From an uncultured Lachnospiraceae bacterium (GTDB taxonomy: Bacteria > Bacillota > Clostridia > Lachnospirales > Lachnospiraceae): a stretch of DNA of 64,000 nt. Below are positions 9,253-17,800 of the stretch, piece by piece (the first letter of the stretch is position 1; each line of letters opens with the position of its first letter). Position numbers and translations under genes: made by a program. The stretch lies in the NCBI GenBank assembly GCA_944381615.1, contig CALWLT010000006.1, forward strand, positions 62,001 through 126,000, given 5' to 3'. Below the pieces are notes generated by a model. The model was not told where the DNA came from. It saw only the letters and a list, made by a program, of their open reading frames with translations, and did not search any database.

Positions 9253-9306
9253 ATAATATCAAATTCATGTAAAATGGCAATCAGGCGAATGTAAAATCCA
9301 TGTAAA
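9253..9306 (-). promoter_or_regulatory. PhoP-type box and promoter before the Na/Pi symporter operon
   Basis: On the minus strand TTTACA occurs at 9301-9306, 9290-9295 and 9268-9273. The first two are 5 bases apart and the third is 16 bases further, so all are in phase at 11 bp (one unit missing). This is the layout of a Bacillus PhoP box. An extended -10 (TGA-TATTAT, 9253-9258) follows, with a weak -35 TTGCCA (9275-9280) 16 bases away. Confidence 0.65.
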
Positions 9307-9311
9307 ATCCT

Positions 9312-10304
9312 CTATTTCCAGACCTCCCTGAAAAACGTCCACGCATTTTTCCAGAAAATCTTCTCCCGCTCCGGCTCCGAAAGCCCCGCCTTTCGGAGCG
9401 CGTCATCCAGAAGAGAGAGGCGATCCGGCGAGCCGATCTCCAGCTCCCCCTCGATCCCGTCCCAGTCGGATCCCAGGCAGACGCAGTCTTTCCCGCCCAC
9501 CTTGCGGATGTAAAGCAGGTGGCGGACGATATCCGAAACGGCGCTGACCTCTCTCCCATTTTTGATCTCCGGCCGCTCCCGCAGAAAGGCCGGGCAGAAA
9601 TTGATCCCGATCACGCCGCCGCGCTTTGCCAGCGCCCGGATCATGGCGTCCGTCAGATTGCGCGGGTGCGGGGCCAGCAATCGCGCGCCGGAATGGCTGG
9701 CGGCAAACGGCTTCTTTACCGCCCTCGCCACATCCCAGAAACCGGCGTCCCCCAGATGAGAGACGTCCACCGCCATCCCCAGCTCCTCCATGCGCTCCAC
9801 GAACGCAAATCCCGTTTCCTTCAGCCCCCGCTCCGTCTCCGGCCGGCAGGCGCCCGTCTGCCAGTCGAAACGGTTCGGAAATCCGAGCTCATTTTCGTAA
9901 TTCCAGGTCAGCGTCGCCATGCGCGCGCCCGCGCGGTAAAACGCATCCAGGGCCCGGAGATCGCCCCCGAAGATCCCGCCCTCCTCCAGCGTGAGAATCG
10001 CCGACATCCGCCCCTCTCTGTCATTTTGCAGCAGATCATCCGCCGTGAGAGCCGGGCGGATCCGGTCCCGGTTTTCCTCCAGCTCGCTCTGGTAGAGGGC
10101 CAGCAGCTCCCCCGCGGCCCCGGCCGCATCCTCTTCTTTTCGCAGGTTGACAAACAAAGCGAAGCTCTGCCCCAGGCAGCCTCCCTGCCGCATCCTCTCA
10201 AGGTTTACCTGTCCCGTAAACGACCGAAGGCAGGCCGGGCGGTTCTCCCGCCTGGCCTGCCGGATCGCGGAGATCGTATCGCAGTGCAGATCAAGATATC
10301 TCAT
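9312..10304 (-). CDS. Membrane dipeptidase-family (M19) zinc peptidase
   Basis: A renal-dipeptidase-like amidohydrolase that cleaves dipeptides, including ones with a D-residue at the C-terminal position. Metal-binding signatures are visible: LHCDT near the N terminus, the bridging Glu in LTLEEGG, and two His sites in DVSHLGDAGFWD and ASHSGARLLAPHPRN. At 330 residues it has normal length and no signal peptide, so it should be cytoplasmic. GGGAGG lies upstream of the start. It is on the same strand as the phosphate operon, whose Pho box lies between the two genes, so it is probably expressed separately. Its role could be peptide or peptidoglycan-fragment turnover. Confidence 0.88.
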   Translation of the reverse strand: MRYLDLHCDTISAIRQARRENRPACLRSFTGQVNLERMRQGGCLGQSFALFVNLRKEEDAAGAAGELLALYQSELEENRDRIRPALTADDLLQNDREGRMSAILTLEEGGIFGGDLRALDAFYRAGARMATLTWNYENELGFPNRFDWQTGACRPETERGLKETGFAFVERMEELGMAVDVSHLGDAGFWDVARAVKKPFAASHSGARLLAPHPRNLTDAMIRALAKRGGVIGINFCPAFLRERPEIKNGREVSAVSDIVRHLLYIRKVGGKDCVCLGSDWDGIEGELEIGSPDRLSLLDDALRKAGLSEPEREKIFWKNAWTFFREVWK

Positions 10305-10409
10305 AAAAGCCTCCCGCTGCGCGGCGCATCCGGCGCCGCTCTCCGGATCTATTGTATCAGACCGGAGGCGTTCCCGCCACCCCGGAACAGCTTCTTTTTC
10401 CCCGCTTTT

Positions 10410-11346
10410 TTATTCGCTGCGCAGCGCGTCGATGGGATTGAGCGCCGCCGCGTGGCGGGCCGGCATATAGCCGAAGAACAGGCCGATCCCCACGGAAACG
10501 CTGAAGGAGACAATGACCGACCCGGCTGTCGGGATGGCCGTCATCCCCATCAGGCTGCCGAGAGGCGCCAGCAGCGCGCAGCCCAACGCAATCCCGATCA
10601 GGCCGCCGATGGAACTCGTCACCGCCGCCTCGATCACGAACTGCGTGAGGATCGTGCGCCGCCTGGCCCCCAGGGATTTGCGGATGCCGATCTCCCGCGT
10701 GCGCTCCGTAACCGACACCAGCATGATATTCATCACGCCCACGCCGGCCACCAGCAGAGAGATGCCGGCGATCCCGCCCAGCATCATGGACATCATCGCA
10801 ATCATGGAATCCAGCGAATCCAGAAGCTCGCTCATCGCCGTAACCGAATACAGATCCTCATCCTTAAAGATCGGATAGAGGAATTCGTCAAAGAGATTTT
10901 TGACCGTCTCCGTCTGGCCGGTGTCCTTCATGGCAAACGTGTAGCTGCTGATCGTCCCGTTGCGGGTCAGCTTGAGAATTAACCGTCAGATAGTCCTCGC
11001 TCACACCGGTAATCGACGTCCCGTCCAGCGATTCGCTGCCGGATTTGACCGTACCGCTGACGTTGACCACCGGCGACATCCCGTCGAAATATTCCTGATT
11101 CTCTTCATAAAATTCATACATCTCCCCGTCCGAAACCGAGCGGGTGCTCAGATTGGTCAGGCTTACGCTCAGGCGATTGGTGCCCATGCCGGCAAAACTG
11201 TCCTTCATGTAAGACATCTGGCCGTTGACCAGCCCTACCAGAATAATGACCGCCGCCACGCCGATGATGATTCCCAGCATGGTCAGAAACGATCGCATTT
11301 TATTGACCCAGATGCTCTTCAGAGCCAGATGAAAGGAGTTTCTCAT
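10410..11346 (-). pseudogene. MacB-like FtsX-family ABC permease, internal deletion with frameshift
   Basis: The N-terminal piece (MRNSFHLALKSIWVNKMRSF onward, first membrane helix and start of the extracytoplasmic domain) runs to DYLTVN at about 10978. It then continues in another frame as LTRNGTISSYTFAMK, which belongs to the end of that extracytoplasmic domain. The C-terminal piece has the last three helices of an FtsX permease (SVTERTREIGIRKSLGA, MPARHAAALNPIDALRSE). Roughly 70-80 family residues are missing at the junction, and the frame is broken. It overlaps the end of the ATPase remnant, so the original unit was a MacB-type ATPase plus permease. Non-functional as written. Confidence 0.85.
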
Positions 11347-11587
11347 ATTCCTTTGCCTCTCCGTCAAATTGAATGCGCCCGTCGCGGATGCGCACCACCC
11401 GCCTCGCCTCCAGCGCGATGGAATTATCGTGCGTGACGACGATAATCGTATTGCCCTCCGCGTTAAGCTCCTTCAGAAACTGAAGCACGTCCCGGCTGGT
11501 GCGGGAATCCAGCGCGCCCGTCGGCTCATCCGCCAGAATCAGCGACGGCCGTCCCGCCAGCGCCGCCGCCATGTACTGTCTGTTCAT
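11300..11587 (-). pseudogene. MacB-like ABC ATPase remnant lacking Walker A and signature
   Basis: The start MNRQYM has a proper ribosome site (GGAGG eight bases upstream) and looks like an authentic N terminus. It then jumps directly to AAALAGRPSLILADEPTGALD, the Walker B region. About 150 residues of a LolD/MacB ATPase are missing, including Walker A, the Q-loop and the LSGGQ signature, while the frame is kept. The rest (D-loop, switch His in VVTHDNSIALEARRV) is normal. It cannot bind ATP in the usual way. It precedes and overlaps the damaged permease gene. Confidence 0.85.
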
Positions 11588-11706
11588 TCCTCATTTCCTC
11601 CCCGCCTGCATCCGGTTTTATATGTTATGCCAGCCTAACTGATTTTCTTTTTTTAATTTATCGAAAAAATGTGAAAATTCTGTGTGTAAGCTGTGAAAAA
11701 GAAGCG

Positions 11707-11734
11707 AAAAAAAGCCCCTCTACATCAGAGGGGC
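11707..11734 (-). terminator. Rho-independent terminator of the cardiolipin synthase gene
   Basis: Stem GCCCCTCT/AGAGGGGC (11714-11721 and 11727-11734) with a five-base loop, followed on the minus strand by seven T. The stem overlaps the last codons and stop of the gene. Confidence 0.9.
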
Positions 11735-13276
11735 CAGGATGCGCAGCGCCTTGCCGGCAAAGCGCTTTAAAAACGGATAGCGGCGGCAGTCGTCCAGCGT
11801 AACCGGCTGACAGTGGGAAAGCGTCTCCTGAAAATCCCGCTCCACCTCGCGGATCACACCGTTCTTATAGAAATACGCCGCGCACTCAAAATGCAGGTAC
11901 AGGCTGCGGAAATCCAGGTTGATGGTGCCCACCACCGCCTTCTCGTCGTCGCTGGTAAATACCTTGGCGTGGACGAAGCCGGGCGTATACTCAAAAATCC
12001 GCACGCCGGCCTTCAGAAGCTCCGCATAGTAGCTTCTCGCCAGCAGATAGGCGTAGATCTTATCCGGCACATGCGGCATGATAATGATCGTCTCCACGCC
12101 CCGCTTGGCCGAATACTTCAGCGCCGAGAGCATCAGATCATCCAGAATCAGGTACGGCGTCATGATGTGGACGTAGCGCCGGGCATGTCCCAGGATATCC
12201 AGATACACCTGCTCCCCCACATTCTCCCCGTCCAGCGGGCTGTCCGCATAGGGCATGACAAACCCGGAGGTATCGGATCCGGCCGGAAGGCGGTATCCGG
12301 CCGGACAGACGAACGCGCCGTAATCTTCCTTTCCCTTCTCCGTCACGGACCAGAGCTGCAGAAACATCATGGTAAAGCTGGTTACCGCTTTTCCCCGGAT
12401 CCGGACCGCCGTGTCCTTCCAGTGGCCGAAGCGCACCTTGCGGTTGATGTATTCGTCCGCCAGGTTGACGCCGCCGGTAAACGCCGTGTGTCCGTCGATC
12501 ACGCAGATCTTGCGGTGATCGCGGTTGTTCTGATAGCTGGTAATCGCCGGCCGCATGGGCGAAAAGACCTTGCACTGAATGCCTTTTGCGCGCAGCGTTT
12601 CCGGATAATCGTGCGGCAGGAGCATGAGGCTGCAGGTGCCGTCGTACATGAAGCGCACCTCCACGCCCTCCCGCGCCTTGCGCTCCAGGACAGCGAGAAT
12701 GGCGTCCCACATCTCCCCGCGCTCCACGATGAAATATTCCATGAAAATGAAGCGTTCCGCCTTCTCCAGCTCCTCAAGCAGAGCGGGAAACATCTGATCG
12801 CCCAGCGGGAAATACGTCGCGCAGCTCTCCTGATACGCGGGAAAGCCGCCGTAGCGGTTCATGTAGCGCACCAGGTTGCCGCCGCTGGCGCTGCGGCTGT
12901 CATACTCCTTTAACGCCTCCGGATCCTGCACGAGAAGCGGCGCCAGATCGCGGCCCGCCGCCTGAATGCGCCCGTTGATCCAGTGCGTGCCGGGCTGCAG
13001 GGTTAAAAACAGGTAAAACAGCGTCCCGAACACGGGAAACAGAAGAATCGGGACGACCCAGGAAAGCTTGATGCTGCTGTTGGACTCGGCGCTGATGATA
13101 TAGATCAGGACGGCCGCGCTGAGCACGGCGGAACCGCCGTACACGAAAAACGTATATTCCTTCAGGCCGTAATAGCCGAATACCAGAACCGCAACCTGAA
13201 TCAGGAGAAACAGAAATCCCAGCGTCGTTCTCCCGAAAATAATCCGCAGCAGGCTGCGCAGTTTCTTTATGACCAT
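11720..13276 (-). CDS. cls: Cardiolipin synthase (phospholipase D family)
   Basis: Makes cardiolipin from two phosphatidylglycerols at the membrane. Two N-terminal membrane helices (about residues 12-35 and 38-60) are followed by a third hydrophobic stretch (SWVVPILLFPVFGTLFYLF). There are two HKD catalytic motifs: HRKICVIDGHTAFTGGVN and HAKVFTSDDEKAVVGTINLD (H-x-K-x4-D in each). The length of 518 residues is normal. It is transcribed alone: the damaged ABC genes lie downstream, a terminator overlaps its 3' end, and a GC-rich repeat separates it from the sulfhydrylase gene upstream. A good match to the Cls family of Gram-positives. Confidence 0.94.
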   Translation of the reverse strand: MVIKKLRSLLRIIFGRTTLGFLFLLIQVAVLVFGYYGLKEYTFFVYGGSAVLSAAVLIYIISAESNSSIKLSWVVPILLFPVFGTLFYLFLTLQPGTHWINGRIQAAGRDLAPLLVQDPEALKEYDSRSASGGNLVRYMNRYGGFPAYQESCATYFPLGDQMFPALLEELEKAERFIFMEYFIVERGEMWDAILAVLERKAREGVEVRFMYDGTCSLMLLPHDYPETLRAKGIQCKVFSPMRPAITSYQNNRDHRKICVIDGHTAFTGGVNLADEYINRKVRFGHWKDTAVRIRGKAVTSFTMMFLQLWSVTEKGKEDYGAFVCPAGYRLPAGSDTSGFVMPYADSPLDGENVGEQVYLDILGHARRYVHIMTPYLILDDLMLSALKYSAKRGVETIIIMPHVPDKIYAYLLARSYYAELLKAGVRIFEYTPGFVHAKVFTSDDEKAVVGTINLDFRSLYLHFECAAYFYKNGVIREVERDFQETLSHCQPVTLDDCRRYPFLKRFAGKALRILAPLM

Positions 13277-13309
13277 CTTCTCTTCCTCTTTCGCTCTTCC
13301 CGGACCCGA

Positions 13310-13375
13310 CAGGACGCTCCGGCCCTGCGGTCAGACCGCTTTGGCCCTGCAGTCAGACGCTCCGGCCCTGCGGCC
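13310..13375. repeat. Three imperfect 22-bp GC-rich tandem repeats
   Basis: Units at 13310, 13332 and 13354 share the core G-C-T-C/T-C/T-G-G-C-C-C-T-G-C-G/A-G. They fill the space between the cls start and the sulfhydrylase stop. Confidence 0.7.
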
Positions 13376-13380
13376 GGAGC
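13359..13380 (-). terminator. GC-rich hairpin after the sulfhydrylase gene
   Basis: A perfect 9-bp stem (GCTCCGGCC/GGCCGGAGC) with a four-base loop, ten bases after the stop of the sulfhydrylase gene. No T-run follows, so termination is uncertain; it may only stabilise the 3' end. Confidence 0.45.
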
Positions 13381-13389
13381 GCTTCCCCT

Positions 13390-14667
13390 TTATTCCAGCG
13401 CCTGACGGATGTCCTCAATGATGTCTATCACGTTCTCGATGCCCACGCTTAAGCGGATCATGGCCGGATCCACGCCGGCCTCCCGCAGCTGCTCGTCCGT
13501 CAGCTGGCGGTGCGTATGGCTCGCCGGGTGCAGCACGCAGGTGCGGGCATCGGCCACATGCGTCACGATGGCGGCCATCTGAAGCTTATCCATAAACTCC
13601 GCCGCCGCCCTGCGGCCGCCCTTTAAGCCAAAGGAAATCACGCCGCAAGTCCCGTTCGGCATATATTTTTTGCCCAGCTCATAATATTTGTCGCCGGGCA
13701 GGCCCGGATAATTGACCCAGGCCACTTCGTCGCGCCCCTTTAAGAAGGCGGCGACCCCGAACGCATTCTCGCAGTGGCGCGGCATGCGCAGGTGCAGCGT
13801 CTCCAGGCCGATATTCAGAAGGAAGGCATTCATGGGCGCCTGGATGGAACCCAGATCGCGCATGACCTGCGACGTCGCCTTCGTGATATAGGCCGCCTTT
13901 CCAAACTTTTTCGTATAAATAATCCCGTGATACGATTCATCCGGCGTCGTCAGACCCGGGAATTTCTCCGCGTGCGCTTCCCAATCAAAATTGCCGCTGT
14001 CCACGATGCAGCCGCCCACCGTCATCGCATGGCCGTCCATGTACTTCGTCGTGGAATGCGTCACGATATCGGCGCCCCACTCAAACGGCCGGCAGTTGAT
14101 CGGCGTGGCGAAGGTATTGTCCACAATCAGCGGGATCCCGTTGCGGTGCGCGATGCGGGCAAATTTCTCGATGTCCAGCACCACCAGCGCCGGATTGGCG
14201 ATGGATTCCCCGAACAGACACTTCGTATTGGGCCGGATCGCCTTCTCGATCTCCTCCTCGGGCGCGTCCGGATCGACCAGCGTGACCTCGATCCCCATTT
14301 TTTTCATCGTCACGGCAAACAGATTCGAGGTTCCCCCGTACACGGTCGCCGCGCAGACAAAATGATCCCCCGCGTTGCAGATGTTAAACACCGCATAGAA
14401 ATTGGCCGCCTGGCCCGAGGACGTCAGCATCGCCGCCGCGCCGCCCTCCAGCTCCCGGATCTTGTCCGCCACCGTGTCGTTGGTCGGATTGGCAAGACGG
14501 GTATAGAAATAACCGTTTTCCTCCAGATCAAAAAGCTTTCCCATCTCCTCGCTGGTCGAATACTTAAATGTCGTGCTCTGATAAATCGGCAGGATCCGCG
14601 GCTCGCCGTTTCCCGGCTGCCACCCGCCCTGAATACAAACGGTTTCTCTTGAACGCTTCTGACTCAT
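13390..14667 (-). CDS. O-acetylhomoserine aminocarboxypropyltransferase / cysteine synthase (PLP enzyme)
   Basis: A Cys/Met-metabolism PLP enzyme of the MetY/Cgs fold, making homocysteine or methionine from O-acetylhomoserine and sulfide or methanethiol. The PLP lysine is in THSTTKYMDGHAM. Other family marks are TRLANPTNDTV, LTSSGQAAN, FGESIANPALVVLDI, VDNTFATP and the C-terminal HPASHTHRQL and IRLSVGIENVIDI. The start MSQKRSRETVCI is chosen for AGGAGG seven bases upstream; the longer open frame upstream has no such site. At 425 residues it is full length. It is a single-gene unit with its own promoter. Sulfhydrylase versus gamma-lyase activity cannot be settled by reading. Confidence 0.9.
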   Translation of the reverse strand: MSQKRSRETVCIQGGWQPGNGEPRILPIYQSTTFKYSTSEEMGKLFDLEENGYFYTRLANPTNDTVADKIRELEGGAAAMLTSSGQAANFYAVFNICNAGDHFVCAATVYGGTSNLFAVTMKKMGIEVTLVDPDAPEEEIEKAIRPNTKCLFGESIANPALVVLDIEKFARIAHRNGIPLIVDNTFATPINCRPFEWGADIVTHSTTKYMDGHAMTVGGCIVDSGNFDWEAHAEKFPGLTTPDESYHGIIYTKKFGKAAYITKATSQVMRDLGSIQAPMNAFLLNIGLETLHLRMPRHCENAFGVAAFLKGRDEVAWVNYPGLPGDKYYELGKKYMPNGTCGVISFGLKGGRRAAAEFMDKLQMAAIVTHVADARTCVLHPASHTHRQLTDEQLREAGVDPAMIRLSVGIENVIDIIEDIRQALE

Positions 14668-14756
14668 CTGATATCCTCCTTGTCTGCTGCTGATACGTCC
14701 CGCCCGCCTTCTTTCGCAGCCGCAAATCCTCCGGGCGGCAAAAAGCGGACATATCC

Positions 14757-14785
14757 AGTGTATCATGAAATTTCCGGCTCAACAA
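14757..14785 (-). promoter_or_regulatory. Promoter of the sulfhydrylase gene
   Basis: On the minus strand TTGTTG (14780-14785), 17 bases, TACACT (14757-14762) with an upstream TGA (extended -10). The leader is about 80 bases. It does not contain a recognisable SAM riboswitch. Confidence 0.5.
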
Positions 14786-14818
14786 CCATATAAAGAAAAG
14801 AATCTCTCCGGACCATCC

Positions 14819-17800
14819 TCAGACCACCATGTCAAACAGCGAGAGCTGATTGCTCTCCGGCAGCCCCTCCAGAATCCCCAGTTCCGCCATCAGATCGCAG
14901 ACCGTCTTCGTGACCTTCGTGCGGTTGATAAAATCCTCGCGCGAGAGGAACAGCCCGTCCGGCACCGCGAACACGATGGCGTCGGCCGCCTTTTCGCCCA
15001 GCCCGTCGATGCTTCCCAGCGACGGCATCAGCTTGCCGTCCACGATCTGGAAATTGCGCGCGCTCGCCTTATAAAGATCGATCGGCACAAATTCATAGCC
15101 TCTGGCGTACATTTCCTGGACGATGCGCATATCGCGCAGCGTATCCTGCTCCTTTTTGGAGAGCGAATCCGACCGGCTCTTATAGTCGGCGATGTGGTAC
15201 TCCAGCCGTTCGCGCCCCTGGCACATCAGCTTGTAGGAAAAGCCGTTTGCGCGGATGCTGAAATAAGCCGCGTAGTACGCCAGCGGATAAAACACCTTGC
15301 AGTAGGCCACGCGCCAGGCCATCATCACATAGGCCGCCGCGTGCGCCTTGGGGAACATGTATTTGATCTTTAGGCAGGAATCGATGTACCACTGCGGCAC
15401 ATCGTGCGCCTTCATCTCCTCGATCCACTCCGGCTTCAGCCCCTTTCCCTTCCGCACCGATTCCATGATGGTAAAGGAGAGGCCTTCCTCCAGCCCCTTC
15501 TGGATCAGGTAGATCATGATATCGTCGCGGCAGCAGATGGCCGTCTGAATCGTGGCCTGCCCGCTCAGGATCAGATCCTTGGCATTGCCCAGCCACACGT
15601 CGGTGCCGTGCGCCAGGCCGGCGATCCGCACCAGGTCGGAAAAATATTTCGGCTTGGCGTCCAGGAGCATCTGCATGGCAAAATCCGTTCCGAATTCCGG
15701 AATCCCCAGCGCGCCCAGCTTGCAGCCGCCGATGTCGTCCGGCGTGATCCCCAGCGCCTCCGTGCTCTGGAACAGGCTCATGACCTCCCTGCTATCCAGC
15801 GGAATGTCCTTTACCGGGTCCAGCCCCGTCAGATCCTGCAGCATGCGGATCATGGTCGGATCGTCGTGCCCGAGGATGTCCAGCTTCAGCAGGTTGTGAT
15901 CGATCGAGTGGTAATCAAAATGCGTGGTTACCGTGCGCGTCGTCACGTCGTCCGCCGGGTGCTGCACCGGCGTAAAGGAATCGATCTCCTCGCCCAGCGG
16001 CAGAACGATAATCCCGCCGGGATGCTGCCCGGTCGTGCGCCGCACGCCCACGCAGCCGGACACGATCCGCTCTATCTCGCAGCGCCGTTTGCGGATCCCC
16101 TTGTCCTCAAAATAATGCGCCACAAAACCGTACGCCGTCTTATCGGCCAGCGTGCCGATCGTCCCGGCGCGGAACGTCTGTCCCTTCCCGAAAATGACCT
16201 CCGTATAGCTGTGCGCCCGGCTCTGGTATTCGCCGGAGAAATTCAGGTCGATATCCGGCTCCTTGTCCCCCTTAAAGCCGAGGAACGTCTCGAAGGGAAT
16301 GTCAAATCCGTCTTTTTTCAGCGGCGTCCCGCAGACCGGACAGTCCTTATCCGGCATATCGCAGCCGGCCATGCCGGAAAATTTCTTTACCTCCTCCGAA
16401 TCAAAATCGCTGTAATGGCAGTTCGGGCAGTAATAGTGTGGGCTCAGGGGGTTGACCTCCGTGATGCCGGCCATGGTGGCCGCCAGAGAGGAACCCACGG
16501 AACCCCGGGAGCCGACCAGGTATCCGTCCTCATTCGATTTCCACACCAGCTTCTGCGCAATGATGTACATGACGGCGAAGCCGTTGGAAATGATGGAGTG
16601 AAGCTCCCGCTCCAGGCGGTTTACCACGATCTCCGGCAGCTTCTCCCCGTACATGTCGTGCGCCCGGTTATAGCAGATGGTCCGCAGCGTCTCGTCGGAA
16701 TTGGGGATGACCGGCGGGCACTTGTCCGGCCGGACCGGGGAAATCCGCTCGCACATGGCCGCGATCTTTCGCGTATTGGTAATCACGACCTCTTCGGCCT
16801 TGTCGCTCCCCAGATATTCAAATTCCTTCAGCATCTCCTCCGTCGTGCGCAGATAGAGCGGGGCCTGCTCGTCCGCATCCTTAAAGCCCTTGCTGGCCAT
16901 GATGATGCGCCGGTAAATCTCGTCCGCCGGATCCAGGAAATGGACGTCGCAGGTCGCGCAGACCGGCTTTCCCAGCTGCTCGCCCAGCGACACGATCTTC
17001 CGGTTGAAATCCATCAGATCCTCCATCGTCTTCGCCGGGCTCTTCTCGTCCCGCAGCATGAAGGCGTTGTTGCCCAGCGGCTGGATCTCCAGATAATCGT
17101 AAAACGACGCGATTTTTACCAGATCCGCGTCGGAGACGCCGCGCACGACGGCCTGAAACAGCTCCCCGGCCTCGCAGGCCGAACCGATCAGAAGGCCCTC
17201 CCGGCGGCTGGCCAGAAGGCTCTTGGGGATCCGCGGCCGCTTGGCAAAATACGTCAGGTTCGAGGCGGAGATCAGGCGGTACAGATTGATGCGCCCCACG
17301 TCATTCTTGGCCAGGATGATCACATGGTACGTCGGCATCTTGCCGATCATCTCCGGCGTCATGCGGTTTGACTCATTCAGCTGATCCAGCGTCTCAATCC
17401 CGCGCGCCTGCAGCATTTTCACGAAGCAGCAGAAAATCTCCGCCGTCGCCCCGGCGTCGTCCACCGCCCGGTGGTGGTTTTCCAGCGAAATCTTTAACTC
17501 CTTCGCCACCGTATCCAGCTTATAGCGGTTCAGGTTCGGCAAAAGCAGCCTGGCGAGGGCGACCGTGTCCACCACCGTCGGGTCAAACGAAAGCCCCTGC
17601 CGCCGCGCATTTTCCCGGATAAAACCGATATCGAAGGAGGCATTGTGCGCCACCAGCACCGCGTCCCCACAGAAGGCGAGAAACTGCGGCAGCACCGTCC
17701 CGATATCCGGCGCCGGCAGCACCAGGTTATCGCTGATCCCCGTCAGCTGCTCGATCTCATAGGGGATCGGCGTCTGCGGATTGACGAACGTGCTGAAGCG

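Noticed and set aside
7254..9272. Plus-strand open frame of about 670 codons opposite the Na/Pi symporter
   Set aside because: Same composition artefact; the minus strand carries an obvious symporter and regulator with coupled starts.
13310..13375. CRISPR-like repeats
   Set aside because: The copies are directly adjacent without spacers and diverge from each other; no cas genes are present.
14668..14756. SAM riboswitch in the leader of the sulfhydrylase gene
   Set aside because: The leader is only about 80 bases and has no S-box core (no four-way junction, no terminator/antiterminator pair).
15404..17371. Plus-strand open frame of about 650 codons inside polC
   Set aside because: Antisense shadow of the PolC catalytic region; no recognisable protein.
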